DNA from: Metellina segmentata
Taxonomy: Eukaryota; Arthropoda; Arachnida; Araneae; Tetragnathidae
Direction: 5' to 3'
Assembly (NCBI GenBank): GCA_947359465.1
Contig: OX375873.1
Location: forward strand, 42,070,437-42,134,436
Length of the DNA: 64,000 bases
Under the pieces are notes generated by a model that was not told the DNA's origin, ran no database searches, and saw only the letters and a list, made by a program, of their open reading frames with translations. Both the position numbers and the translations under genes were made by a program. Shown piece by piece: positions 33,101 to 47,900 of the stretch (its first letter is position 1; every line of letters starts with the position of its first letter).

Positions 33101-36100
33101 ACCTGCATGCGTATGAGTTCGTCACGGTATGATGTATTGTGCTTATTGATCAAAATTTCAGAAGCTGCATTGACTTTTCTGTCAGAACAATCAGTTAATG
33201 GAAAAACCTAGAAAACACATGCATTAGATTTTATAATTAAGTATCTCAAATTAACAACCTATATAAATAAAAATGAAAAATTTGTAAATTGAAAATTTTC
33301 GATAAATTTCAAGTTATTTATTTTGTTTCCTTCTATTGCAAAATTGGGTGGAGTTGTCGTTCACGGTAAGACGTTTGTCGCCAACTAATTTTTGTCGCCA
33401 ATGAAACAACGCAAAAAATACCATTCAGAGCGTAAAGTGCGAGAAATTTTGCAGATAGGGTTGCCATAACAAAAACGGCAGATGTGAAGAAAAAACGCAA
33501 AAGGTGAAGGTTACCATACTTGGCGACAAATCGCCTTCTCACCGTGAGCGACAGTTCCACCCAAAATCGCTGTTTTGTGCGTTTGGTGTTTGTATCCGTA
33601 CTACATCCAAACGGCTGTGTACTTTTTTATGGAACTGCATATCGTGAGTACTTATTTTCATTCGGTGACTGAACATGGCTGCGTTGGACTGTCTGTCTTT
33701 CCGCTTAACGTCTATTTTAATTTATATGTGTTTGTTTAAATATCACATACAATTTATTGAATTTATTTAAAATCAATGTTCTAATACATCATATTTTAAT
33801 TTAGTGGATAGATTATTTGAAAATTGCCATTACTTACATATTGAGACAATATTCATGTTAAAACATTTGAGTAACTTTACTTGAATCAACCATAATTTTG
33901 GTAGTTTTGGAGAAGCTGAAAGGTATATTGAGCATTGCGATTACTGAGATTCTGTTTTACCAGTATTTCTCTGAAAGAACAAATTTTTTTTCAAAACGAT
34001 TTTTACGCTACATAAATTCTATTATTTTTATTTTCAACCTTTTTTTTCTTCACCAAATATTTAAAAAATTTGAATAATTGGAACAAACGATTTAGAGAAT
34101 AAAACATTAAAAAAATATACAGCACACACAAAAATCGTTTTAAATGAGACTAGTAGCCCACACGCGTATGAGATTCTTGATATTTTTAGAAAATATTTTT
34201 TGGCATGCGCAACTAAATTAGTCGAAATAAAATAGGAATATTAATCGTTTTTTTTTTTAATTTCTGTGTATAATTTGTTAGTTTATGTTCCAGGAGTCAT
34301 TTTTGTAGTGAAAAAACACATACATGCTTTTCGTTCGAAGATTTGTTTTATTATTCTATGTTTTAAGATGTATCTCTGGATTTTCACACTATCGAATATT
34401 CTATACATTCTGGGTAACAATGGTGGCTTACTCGAGAGAGACTTTTCTTTCTAACTAAAAATTTTAATTCTACAAAATGCAAAATGTTAAATTTGATATT
34501 TATTTACCTTTGTAAAATTGAGTATTTAAAAATTATATGTGCCTTTATTAGAGAGTATGGTAACTGTTACATGGGATGACTAAGAGTTAAAATTTATAAG
34601 ACGAAAATGGAAGTTATTTAAACTATTTAACCCGAGTAAAAAAACGCCGGGTGATGGTAACAGAAGTTATGTGTGTAGAGAATTCAATCAGCCAAGTGGA
34701 TCCCTGTACAGCTTCTTCACTAATAGGAACAGAACCCATCCCCCCTCACATTTCAACACCTGGAATTTCGCACCATGGATGACAAAAAGGTATCAAACTT
34801 TGGAATGTTGCTATGGCTTTTCTCGAGTGGAATAAATGAATGTATCTAACTCCAAATGAAATAAATGGTGTATCTTGGCGGAGTCGCTATGCAGCGTAGG
34901 TCACGTGGGCTTGGGAATCGACTTGGGCATAATGGCTATCGAAGCTCAAACTTTCATCTAGCTCGTCAAATTAATTTTCAGAAACTTTCATCAAGCTCGT
35001 CAAATAGTGTTATTTGGCGTTTGTGCTTTTCATCCGTCAATGCTTTCTTTATCCGTGACAATCATCCGGATATATCCAAACCGAGTGATAGGGAGAATTA
35101 ACACGAAGCTGCACGCATATTTTAAGTCTGCTTCACTAGAAAGTCAATGAAAGGATGCGAGTGCTGTCATACCATACAAGGGGTTTATTTATCAATTCTT
35201 CCCTGAGCCAACGCCTTTCAGCAACATTTTAGTAATTTTTAAGTAACATCCTACTAGTACAACACAACGGGATATTGACGACGGTCCGGGATCAACCTCT
35301 AGGATAAAGATCGAGGACAACACCAATTAATTTTGAACCAGGGTCAAATGACGAGGCAGCACTTGTACTGGCACCCCTCTTCCAAACTTCCACACCAACC
35401 AATCATGAGGACTTTCGGCCACGACAGATTCAGCAGCCTCTATACCATACGCATACAAACATCCCCATGTACTGACCCGGATTCGAACCAGGAACCTTCC
35501 GATCTAGAGGCTGACACAGCGACCACCAACCAGGTTGGTCGACTCAATAATTTGAAGACTCGGCAATAGAGGAAAGACGTTTGATTGGTTGCTTCGCCCC
35601 TCTACGTTCACACCAAATTGGAATCTGGCTTAAGGAAGATGAAAGATGTAAAATACGAAAATAAAAGAACATAAATAATTTAACTAGAAGATGAAACGGA
35701 AATATTCGGGGCCACATAACACATAATGAAGATGTTAGTATAGGAGCTTGTGTGAACTTTGCAGACCTTGTTACTGGAATTAAGATATTTTTTCTAAGCT
35801 CACACGGAAGGCTGCCATAATAAAGAAATATCTCAGAAATGACTGAATTGTCCTGATCTGTGAAAATTTGGCTTAACAGATAGGATTTAGTAACGGGTAT
35901 TATACAGGGTGTTTCAGTGAACCGTTTCAGAACTTCTAAGAGGGGTAGGGTACATCCAGACAACTCGAAATCATATAGCAATGTGGGGTCGGAAATGCTT
36001 TCCTGAAGCGGTGTTGTACACAGAAGCTCCGTAAAGAAAAGAGACCGTAAGTGAGAAATCGTTTTAATAATACATGAAAAGAAGCAAAAGGTACATGGAT

Positions 36101-38492
36101 TAAAGTAAGTGTTCGAAGTTTCTTCCACGGGCTTCAATGCACGCCTCATATCTCCGACGCATGGACATCCGAACATTCTGCAATACTCCAGGCATATCTC
36201 GAATTTCTCCTGCAGCTACTGCAATTCTTGCAACCAGTGTACTCGTTCTTGGATTCCCCTGTATATGCTGCAGCACATTCTGTTCGACGTCTGCAGTCCG
36301 TGCTGTTCTTACCCTGTCCCTGTCAGCTCTTTCTAATGAACCTGTCTCAGCTAACCTCTGGTGCAGTCTTGCAAAGAAATTATGACTGGGGATACGCCTC
36401 GTCGGATATCGTTCCGCGTACAAACGCTGTGCGGCTGGCCCACTACAATTTGCAGCCCCGTACGCCAAATGCATATCGGCTAACTCTGCGATCGTGTAAT
36501 CATCCATCCTACTAACTTGGCGTTCTTGTGCGAAATGAAAATTCCCTACACGAAAGCTCGGGATTTTCGCACAACGCCATCTACCGCGTCAGGAAAGCAT
36601 TTCTGACTGCCCATTGGTATATGATTTTGGTTCGTCAGGATGTACCCTACCCCTCTTAGAAGTTCTGAAACGGTTCACTGAAACACCCTGTATATGTTAA
36701 AATCATTCACTACCTGCTCAAGTCTGCAAGTGTATCTTGAAGTTGTAGCCGCCTTACTAAAAATAGTCTTAGCGTTTTTCTGACAACCAGTTAATGCTGG
36801 ATTCGAATCTCGGGTTTGTAAGAGTACTAATACTGGTGATTGTCCTTGTTAGCAGTAACTGTGTCTTACTCACTGGGTACACTCTCTAACATAGCCAGCA
36901 GGTCGTGCTTTGTAGTGAAGAGGAGGTCATTGGATGGGCATTAAAAATTAAACTATATTGAAGTACTAATTACCTGTGTTGGCAATTTTCTTTATTTATT
37001 CCTTATTGCACCTCAACTTGTTACTTCTTAAATTGTGTTAGTCGAATTAATACTTTGTTTAACACTGTTTGAAACATAATAGACCGATTTACTTTTAGAT
37101 ACGTCATAACTCTCAGCCTCTCAGCGAGAGAAGCTAGTTTGGTTCGTGCAATGAATCAAGCTAGGCAATATTTTGGGGATGACTAGAAGTAGGTTGTAAC
37201 CCGCTAGTAATACTAGTGGGTTACAACCCGATATATACAATCCTGGTATAGTATAGTTAATTCCATTGGACTAGTGTTGTTTACACACACACACATTACG
37301 AGGAGAAATTTTATGCTGCCATGAAACCCATTTTGAGATGATCAATGATTGAAAAATGTAGAAATTGGGAAACAAAATCAGATAAATCTAAACAATAGAA
37401 AATGTTTACTTATAAAAGCATTCCGAAAAATCATGGTAAAGAAAGGTTTTATAATTCATTTAATCCTACCAATAGTATTCAAAACTTATAACGTTGTGTA
37501 TACCTTTGTGTTCTCTTCTCTATAAACATCCCTTCCACCAGCCTCGCGGATTAATTCTCTAGGTAAACTTAAAGTTTCTGAAATGAAGTCACTCAGATGA
37601 TTCGTCCTGAAAAGAAATACAGATCAAAGACTCAAGCATCATAGGTCAGAACATTTGAAGATATTTCACTCAAAAGCAAACAAATCCCCTTTTGATAAAG
37701 CTCCTAAGACGTTCTTCTGTTCTGTGCTTGTGGCTGAAACCACTGTTTTATCAGCATGACACGGAATTCCATTCCTCTGCGGTTTTGCACCTCAACCGAA
37801 ACTGCAACTCCCTGAACTATTTCCTCAGACGTGACTGTTCCCTCGCCATGAGGCCCTGATGGTGGAATGCCTAAAACCCCACGATTCAACAGGATACGGG
37901 TTTGAACCGCAGGCCGTACATGTATAATCGCAATCCACTTTACGCTGTAGGTCAAGGACTAATTATTCAAGCGAGCTGATTAATTTAGAGCAACGTTCCA
38001 TCTGAACTGGTAGACAAGATATATACAGATTCTATAATATTGAGAGGTCTGATGATTGTGGTGGCCAGTGGAGATGTGACAAATATTCCTCGTGCTCAGA
38101 AACCCAGTCGTGGACGATGATAGCTGTGTGAACAGGGGTTTTGTCGTCTTGGAAGACACCATCACCAATGGAAAACAAAGTTTGTACCATAGGATGGACT
38201 GGATCGACCAAAATGTTCACATAATCCTTGGCCTTAATGTGCCCTTGCACGGTAATCATGGGGCCCACAAAAAACCATAACATGGCTGCCCAAACCATGT
38301 TTCACTCTTGGCAACAAGCAGTCTGTATTATAGTCTTGGGATGGCGATAGCCAGACGTAAACTTGTCCTGAAATGGGAAACAGTGTGAAACAAGACTCTT
38401 CCAACCAAATTTTTGTCTTTCATTGCTCCATAGTCCAGGCTTTAAGACTTAAACACCATTTTTTCCTGTTACAGGCATTAGCATCACTGATG

Positions 38493-38570
<78 letters not shown>

Positions 38571-38898
38571 AAGTCATTTAGAGTTGTGAAATTCATTTAT
38601 GGAGTATGGATGCGTTATTCATTGTAAATGCACCAAAATAAGGTATGAAATGTGAGTAACTGAACTTTGTCATTAAAAGATTTGAACAGTATAGAAAGTA
38701 AAGTGCAGATGCCATTCACTAGTCTGCTAATTATGTATAAAAAAGTCAAATTAATTTTCAAGTAACAAATCAGTTTAGATCAAAATTAATTTTCGTACCA
38801 CGTGACAATAAGCAACTTGTAGTGTTTCAATGATCCATAGCCGCTGCACTCTGAGCACTCCACTTGACCGGATCCATTGCATCTAAAGCATCTAGAAA

Positions 38899-38945
<47 letters not shown>

Positions 38946-41900
38946 TTTTTTAAAGATAAAATCAGTTTATTTAAGATATGAGCTTGCTTTGTTAAGTGTA
39001 TGAGGGAAATTAAAAATTTAGATTATCTCAAGTTTATAATTTTTATGGCACAACACGTACCAATTTTCTTTCAAAATATAGTCTTGCTCTTGAAGGCATT
39101 CAAGTCACGAGGTTTTGAATGAGTCATTTCCTTAAATAAGATGATCAATTTGACTCTTCATCGAGCCAACCGACATCGCTAAAGCTGTGCAAATTGCTTA
39201 CTGCATCATCTGAGTCAGATAGGTATGTAGGTATTCCAATTAACCTCGCACTGGAGTAACACTACTGGCTATTGTCGACGGCTCGGGATCAACTCCCAAA
39301 GGAAAAGATCCGAGGACATCACTTAATTTTGAACTACGATCATATGAAGAAGTCACACCTGAACTGCCACCCCATTCTCCAAGCTTCCTTACCACACTAA
39401 CGTGAGAGCATTTGAGGCGACGACCTATTTACACCAGGCCCTTGTATACACGACAGTATGGTTGGATTCGAATGCGATACCCTCCGGTTGCTAATCCGTT
39501 ACTATTCGAACTGGGCTACCGTCTGGATCAGAAATGGACACAGCAACAACAATAGGTTGATAGATTAAAAAGTAAACGGGAATTGATTCCATTGACCTCT
39601 TAAGTGTATATTTGGTTTATTGTTCAGTGCAATAATGAGTTAGATTGGAGACAAACCAATCACAGGTATTCATGCTATTACTAGGGCAGACCTTCTTTTA
39701 AAAGGGGGCTGTTCAAAAATCAACTGGCCCAAAGTCGACTCCCTTACTTGTTGGAGCCGCACTATACAAAATCCATTTTTCACTATCTATAGAAATGAAA
39801 AGATAAGATACGTGCTAAATTTTTCATCAAATCATTCGTCTTATATTTAAAATTACGTGAAACTAAAAGTTAAACACAGAATAGATCGTACAACATTTTT
39901 AAATATCAATATCTTTCTATTATAAAAAAAAATGTGTCAATCTTTTTCAGGTTTATTCGCTTTGTGATTGGTAATACCGAGTCACGAGATAGCAAGTCTT
40001 GTGGTTCAACGGGCTAATTAATTCAACTAATCACCTACCATATAGTTTGTACTGTGTTTTTCTCTTCTCAGTCAAATATGACCCTTGCGACATGATAGGC
40101 AATCGAAATCAACAGAACAGTTAATTGAGGGACAATTACAATGAGATATGTAATGAAATGTAGCTATATCGAAGGGTTAGTGAACAATTAAGCTGTCGGA
40201 GATTTCAGGATAAAATTTCCGCCCAGAAATAACTTATTGTGATAGTTTTTCAGTCTACGATGTTTAGAGTTAGTATTTAATTACAAGGCCATCTTGAAAT
40301 TTCATCTAACATGTCAATATACGGCATAAATTACGAAATATGATGCCAAAACAAAGGGTCGTCTATATTTAGCTTAACATAACATACATTTCCCACTATT
40401 AGAAATACACTACCCTACAATAATGGACCGGACGCCAGTGGATTTGCATAAAATCCGACTACTTGTTTAGGGGTGTTTTTCGTGGTATGACCTGGGACCT
40501 TTGCATGTTGTTCTTGGTACATTGAAAGCCGACGCTTACATGAACATTTTGGACAATCAGGTTCTTCTCGTGCTCTGGCAATTTTATGAAATGGGAGAAT
40601 GTTACTTCCAGGGACAACAACTCTCCGTGCCATGTTGCAGCCTCTGTCAAGCAGTGGTATCAATATATGGACGTTAAACGTCTTCCCTGGCCTGCCCAGA
40701 GTCAAGACCTAAACCCCATTGAACATTTGTGGGACGAGTTAGAACGACGCTTACGGACCAGGGAACCCCGTCCGCAATCTACAGCTTAGCTGGTGACATT
40801 CTTGCAGCAGGAATGAACACAAATACCCATAGCTGTGTATCAAAACCTTGTTGAAAGTATGCCCAGAAGGGTTGCTAGTGTAATTGCTGCACGTAGGTAA
40901 CCCCCCCCCCTATTAAAGCATGTATTATTTTCCTGATACCATCACATCTTGTTGTACGGTTCATTATTGTAGTGTAGAGTATATCTCATTAATGCTCTGC
41001 GAAATAATTCTTTTTAATACACTTTCTTTTTTAAAGAATATAACTGATACTACTTGGAACTAACGTGTTGTATCCTGTTCCGTTACAGCTTGTACAGTCC
41101 TCGTCTTCCTCTTTCTTGCCCGTACCACTGCAATTCCAACACCTTTCCTACAAAATGAAATGCAAAAAGTTAAAAAAAAAATAGACAGCACACACCATTG
41201 CAAATATGTAAAATTGCAAAATGTGTTTCAAAGGTTAATCCCACGTGTCCAATATGTGTTTTTAATGATTAATAAATGGTTGTATCCAGTAACGTCTATT
41301 TTGTTTCAAAATATACTTTTTTTACACCAAGTAAGCGAAATAAACACGTTTTCTTCGATAGAATATGTATCGCAAATGGCGCAAAATGAGTACTTGCGTC
41401 ATTTCACGGTTATGTGAGCATAGTTAGGCTTCGGGGCTGCAGCGGCGCAGTACGTTGAAAAATCGGATGTGTGCACCGGGCCTTAGAGTGTATACTCACC
41501 GATAATTATCGGAGTGGCAGTGTTCAGGCACGGTCTCTTGTACATTGCGTCCTATTTTTATCGGAGATCTGCGTCATTTTCGCTTGAACGTGATCAAATT
41601 GTATTCTAAGATTTAGTTTTGAAGTGTTTAACAGCTTAGTTAAAGTGAATATGCATGTGTTATTAAAAAAAAAAAAAAAAATTGTTATCTTGCACTGGAT
41701 GCACTTGCAAAAGCGTAGAAATTATAGACACTTTTAGATTCACCCACTAATAGCCGAACGATATGTGGAAGGTGCGTTTTATACAATGTTTTATAAGCTC
41801 CGTAAGTAATATAGGTTTCAACGCTCATTTTTTTATCGTATCAATAATTTTAAAGATGGGAAGTCGATTACTGCAATCTAAAGTTCTCTCTTTTTTTGCA

Positions 41901-44900
41901 GCATGTGAAAGTATGTATTTACAGTTTATTTCTACACAAAAAACAGAATTTTTTTTTATAGTTATAACGGTGTTGTGCAGTGACGGGGTGAGACATATAT
42001 CAAAACGATGCGGTACATAAAAACTGAAAACGGAAGCACATAAATTCGGAATATTATATCTCGAACATGAATTACGAGTTCTTAACAGGGACCATGAAAA
42101 GTCAGCGAGAAGTATGTTCGAAACGACTTACAGAGTGAGGGAAAGAGCACGATCATCCATTTAAAGGTCGATTCACAAGTTTATGAATGTGGAAAGCAAT
42201 GGCATTAAGTTATTAACGATTCTGTCTGAGAACTCGATGGCAAAATGAAAAAGCGAGTAGAAATAGAGTATGTTAAAGAAAAGTGTTTCGGGAATTCACA
42301 CCTATCCAAAATCAATAAAATCTTCTCGTTTTTACTACACTGGCGTGTAAAACTTAAGGAACTGTAAGGTTTCCGTCTTCTATTGTACTTTGCTGTGAAG
42401 TGACCTGGATTTGGGACAGTGACAAAAAAAAGATACCAAACCCTTGAGTAAACACAAAACAATAAAAAAAAATAAAGCGATCAGTAAAAAAATCTTCGAA
42501 CTGTAGAGGTGGTACAGCACTCACTGCTATGAAACAGAATAGTAACGGTTGAAACTTTAATAAAGAGAGAGCAGTTCTTAGTATGCTGTATGAGCACTTC
42601 AAATACTGTTCCATAGTATTTGTATACCGCTCCATCGTATTTGTATACTGATCCATCGTGTTTGCCTAGTGATATTGATGGTGGGAACGACGTTCCTTCA
42701 GTAGCCCAACGGTCCTGTCAGAGCTCTGTCTACTGTAGGAGCATCTGCCTTCTAATGAAATAGACAGAGCATATGGGCGGAGTTACTGTCGTAAGATTTC
42801 AAAAGGGTAAACCACCTGGGCTTACGAACTGACTGGGGCCAATTGGCTATCGATGCGCAGACAAGAGTTTTTTATAATCACTTTAACCAATCAATTATTT
42901 GTCCTCCATTAGGATTCCCATGCTCTCCACGAAACCACGAGATAGATCTTCAAATTTAATTAGATCGAAAGATTCCAAAAATTGAAAATGAAACCCAATA
43001 ATTTTAAATAGTGCAATTTAATATCCTCGGTTATCAATAAGATTTAATATCCTGTGTTATGCAATTCACGTTGGGTTGGTGTGGAAGTTTGGAGAGTGGT
43101 TTGCCAGCTCAGGTGTTGCTTCGTCATCTGACCGTGGTTCAAAATTAAGAAGTGCTGTCCTCGGATCTTTCCCTTAAGGGACTGATCCCGGACCGTCGTC
43201 AATAGCTCATTGTGTTGCTCTAGTAAGACGTTAACTAAAAATTACCAATTACCTCGGTTATGCAAATTGGGCCACATATAGATTTGTCTCATTTTGAGGT
43301 TGCAACCTTTGAAATTAGTGGTATCTTCAAGTTTTTCCTTACCAGTGAATTTCCATACAGGTGTTATAGACAGCTGTATTTGTTACAAGTCTTCCTTTTC
43401 GATGCACTGAGTCCAGCGGTTTATAAAACCTGTATGGTGGACCTATTGTGGACCTTATTAACAACTAGCTTATTAACTTTAACCTCCAAAGTTTTTCCTT
43501 GGTTGCCGAACCATTTATGCTCCGTTCCCCCCACTTCTCTGCCCGTCTAATCTGCAGAGAACACGCTGCAGCATCGATAGTAACTTGCCGGTTTGTCAGT
43601 GCTATTGCTCGAGCTAGGGAAAGTAGGAATACACTGGCCTGGATGGGTCCGTTATAGCTGTCTATAATGGACTCTGTTGCTATTATAGACAGATTTTCAA
43701 TAGACATGTGCCTAAGCAATTTTCCAATACCCCTCCAGCTCCGTAACAAGAAGAGCATCGAACACGTCCGTTTCCAACACATTCCCCGCATTGCTTCACG
43801 TAGGCCGTGTGGGGAATCTCCTTCGTTGTTCTGTGGTTTGTGAACTTGGTGGGTTGGTACACTTCGATATCCCACGGGTCAGGAGCAGGACCGTTATCAG
43901 GACCGTCTATCCTTTGACCTGAAACGATAAAAGCACTTTATTTTTCAACGGTCAAAGCGAAATTCACATTCTTCTGTACCAGGTGAATTAGAATGGTTAC
44001 AACGGTTTTAAAAAATGGTGGTAGATTGTGTCAAGGATACAAACAATACTTTTGTCGTGAATACTTGAGCCTGATGTTGGATTGTGGAATGCAGATAGGG
44101 ATTTTCAACGACTGTTTATTGTGTTAGTGTTAAACAACTAATTTATATTTAGAACGATTAAAGAACTGCTTGAAATTAATATTGGATGATAATTTTACTG
44201 ACTAAAGGCCTGTGATTGTAACAATTTGGTAGCTTTCGAATGACACCATTCAGACAGTCTACACTCCATGCAATCCAAAGTTATACTGGCCCAAAGCTCG
44301 CCCAGCATCGTAGAGTTTGGACATAATGCTGACCCCCTTCCCGCGCTATGTTGACACCTGCGTGCTTGGGCTGAAGGTCATGTCAGGTACGGATAGCATT
44401 TGTGTTCACGGGGCTATATTTATCTTCTGGATCTTTTAGTTCTGAAATTCTTAAGACAAAGCAAACGTAACGCTCGACTTTTCATGCATGCTCCCCAGTC
44501 TAATTCCGATTTTTAAGACGTATTAATCTCAAACAAATAACATACTTCAATATCATAACATAACTGCTTCAACAACATAACATAACTGCTTCAACAACAT
44601 AACATAACTGCTTCAACAACATAACATAACTGCTTCAACAACATAACATAACTGCTTCAACAACATAACATAACTGCTTCAACAACATAACATAACTGCT
44701 TCAACAACATAACATAACTGCTTCAACAACATAACATAACTGCTTCAACAACATAACATAACTGCTTCAACAACATAACATAACTGCTTCAACAACATAA
44801 CATAACTGCTTCAACAACACAACATAACTGCTTCAACAACATAACATAACTGCTTCAACAACATAACATAACTGCTTCAACAGCATAACATAACTGCTTC

Positions 44901-47900
44901 AACAACATAACATAACTGCTTCAACAACATAACATAACTGCTTCAACAACATAACATAACTGCTTCAACAACATAACATAACTGCTTCAACAACATAACA
45001 TAACTGCTTCAACAACATAACATAACTGCTTCAACAACATAACATAACTGCTTCAACAACATAACATAACTGCTTCAACAACATAACATAACTGCTTCAA
45101 CAACATAACATAACTGCTTCAACAACATAACATAACTGCTTCAACAACATAACATAACTGCTTCAACAACATAACATAACTGCTTCAACAACATAACATA
45201 ACTGCTTCAACAACACAACATAACTGCTTCAACAACATAACATAACTGCTTCAACAACATAACATAACTGCTTCAACAACATAACATAACTGCTTCAACA
45301 ACATAACATAACTGCTTCAACAACATAACATAACTGCTTCAACAACATAACATAACTGCTTCAACAACATAACATAACTGCTTCAACAACATAACATAAC
45401 TGCTTCAACAACATAACATAACTGCTTCAACAACATAACATAACTGCTTAACAAGCCAACAAAATAGCATATATAAAGCTCTAATAGTAAAAAAAGGGTA
45501 GACAGTGTCGGAGCACAGCGGCAAGATTTTACGTGAATGCGCATTTACTTATGCGCTTAGTATTAATTTGGGTGCAGTTAGTGAAAGACAAATTCATTAG
45601 ACAATTCAGTTTTTATCGAAAGCTGTCTTTTCTTTTCCACGTAGACTGCGTACGATAAATTTCTCGGCTATTCGACAAGTATATGCCGAAATTGTGAAAT
45701 TTTGTAACCGCGATGCAAAGTTTCACAGTCAACATTGTACTCGATTTCACTTCTAATGTCTTAATTCGATAGGATCTGAACGTTAACTTTCGTTTGTGAC
45801 GTTTAGCTTGGAGCAGCAAAAGGCCCCAAAGCACAGCCTCCCCCCCCCTAATAACGGTGCGTGGATTCAAGGTCAAGTCTTTGTTCCCTCAGATATCGAA
45901 TGAAACTAAGTAGGCTCGGTTAACTTTGATGATATAGAAATTATTCTAGACCGAACTCGATGCTTATCTTTTCGTAACTCTCAACTTTCAGTATTAACTA
46001 ATTCAGTATTACAGGCTAGTACTGGTTTGATTTTAAAGACGTGTTCACATCAAAAGTATTCGAAGATGTACTGTCTGTCTGATACTAGAGCTGTTCCTGG
46101 CACAAAGTATACACCTGTATGTTGCCATAAAAGAGTTTATCTATCCCAAGCTTGAACAAATGAAGGGCTTCGAACAATGTAATGACAACAAACTTTTCAA
46201 ATATTTCAGGCAAGCAATTTTCAATATTCAATAATTACGATCGTCGTGTTACCTTAAACTTTCGTGTGTCAACTCACTCATTCAACTGGTCAGAATTTGT
46301 TTCTGATCCTCTTGAATATTTTGTTTTTAATTTATTTCTTTAGGAGCATATTTTGGGTGCTTTTCACTATGTTGCCCGCAACCCGTCAAATGTATTCTAA
46401 TTTGTAACATTGAAACACTAAGACTTCCAAGTGGTTTCGACGAAACGGATGTCTTGTCCATCAGGCACACATCTGCTTTCGTTGTGCCAGTTCTTCATGG
46501 AAACTAAGTAATCTTTATAATCATTAGTAATCTTCATAATCAATAGTTATCGATAAAACCGCTAGTAATCTTTTCTTCTCCTATGGAATTTACTGTCTTT
46601 AGTCAGCACAGGTGACGTGCTCCGGTGACATACAAGCGATCCTTTCCTGCTTCATCCCATTATCCTATCCCCCGATCCCTCTTTCTTCCGGTTCTTGAAA
46701 TTTTTTACTTGAGTCGACTGTATTGTGTCTAGCCAAATATGACCTTCGCACCATTAAACCTCTAATCAACCAACCATCAAGATCTGATCAGTTTTGATAA
46801 AGATGAGATAAGATACTGTCGATTTGTGATGATGGAGAGATTTATTATCTGGTCAATTTTCTTCTAATGACGAGATATTTAGTTCATTAAGATCAGCTAA
46901 CATATGGTCGAGACAACCGCCAGGAAGGTTAATGACGAATCGGAAATATACTATATGGACAAAAGTATATGGACACTGCAGAAATTCGGAGTACGATCCA
47001 TATTAGTGTGGGGTAGTTTTTTCATGGTTAGAACTCGACCCATTGCTATATGTACCTGGTACGATGAACGCTGACGTGTACCTCGACGTTCTAAATAATT
47101 CGGCCTTGCCTACACTATGGCAATACTACGGCGATGATGGTTGTTTCTGCCAACAGGACCGAGCTCCGTGTCATACTGCAAAACGTGTAATGGACTGGTT
47201 TTCTGAGGTGAATTTGCTTGACTGGCCTGCTCAGAGCAATCCGATCGAACACTTGTGGGAGTAACTGCGGCGACTAGTACGACAGCACCACCGCACGCTC
47301 ATCTTCACAACATTCTCTTCTCACAGCCTTGCAAGAAGCATATGGCGAGCTATTCCTTCCCAGACTTACAGATAATTTGTGGAAAGAATTCCTCGACATG
47401 TTGCAACTGTAATACAAGTTAAAGGGGGGCCTACACGTTACTATACTGCTGTTTGTAAAAAATGCAACACCATGAAGGAGTCATCAGAATTAAATGAAAT
47501 TTAATACACAAACGGCTTCTATTAGTACAAATTAATGAATAAATTTTCAAAGCAAAAGAACAGTATTAAGTGTCCGAAATCAGTATTTGGTGCAGCCACC
47601 ACTGGCTGCAATAAGTGCTGCTATACGACGCTTCATGGACTGAAACAGATGTTGAATGTCTGCTTGTGGAAGAAAATTCCATATTGTTTGTATGCGCACA
47701 TAAAGTTCGTCTTTTGAAGCTTTAGGATGCAGATCACGAGCGAGACGTCGACCGACCAAATACCACACGTGCTCATTAGGCGACATATCCGGCGAATAAG
47801 CAGGCCAAGGAAGAAGTTGCATGTGTTGGGCTGAAAAGAAGTCTCGAACATTCCTTGCAACATGTGGGCGTGCATTATCCTGTTGAAAGATAGCTACAGG

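Noticed and set aside
35544..36176. 210-codon minus ORF
   Set aside because: It overlaps the TIR and wrong frame of the mariner-like element and has no recognisable domain; the 36100-36507 ORF explains the region.
42354..42656. 100-codon minus ORF with YTNTMERYTNTMEQY
   Set aside because: The N-terminal part is a short tandem repeat (CCATCGTATTTGTATAC) and the rest has no domain or splice context.
43465..43875. 136-codon minus ORF as a separate gene
   Set aside because: It overlaps SSUH2-B exon 6 in another frame; the spliced exon is strongly supported.
44554..45450. CRISPR-like repeat array
   Set aside because: Units are contiguous 22-mers with no unique spacers, in an intron of an animal gene.
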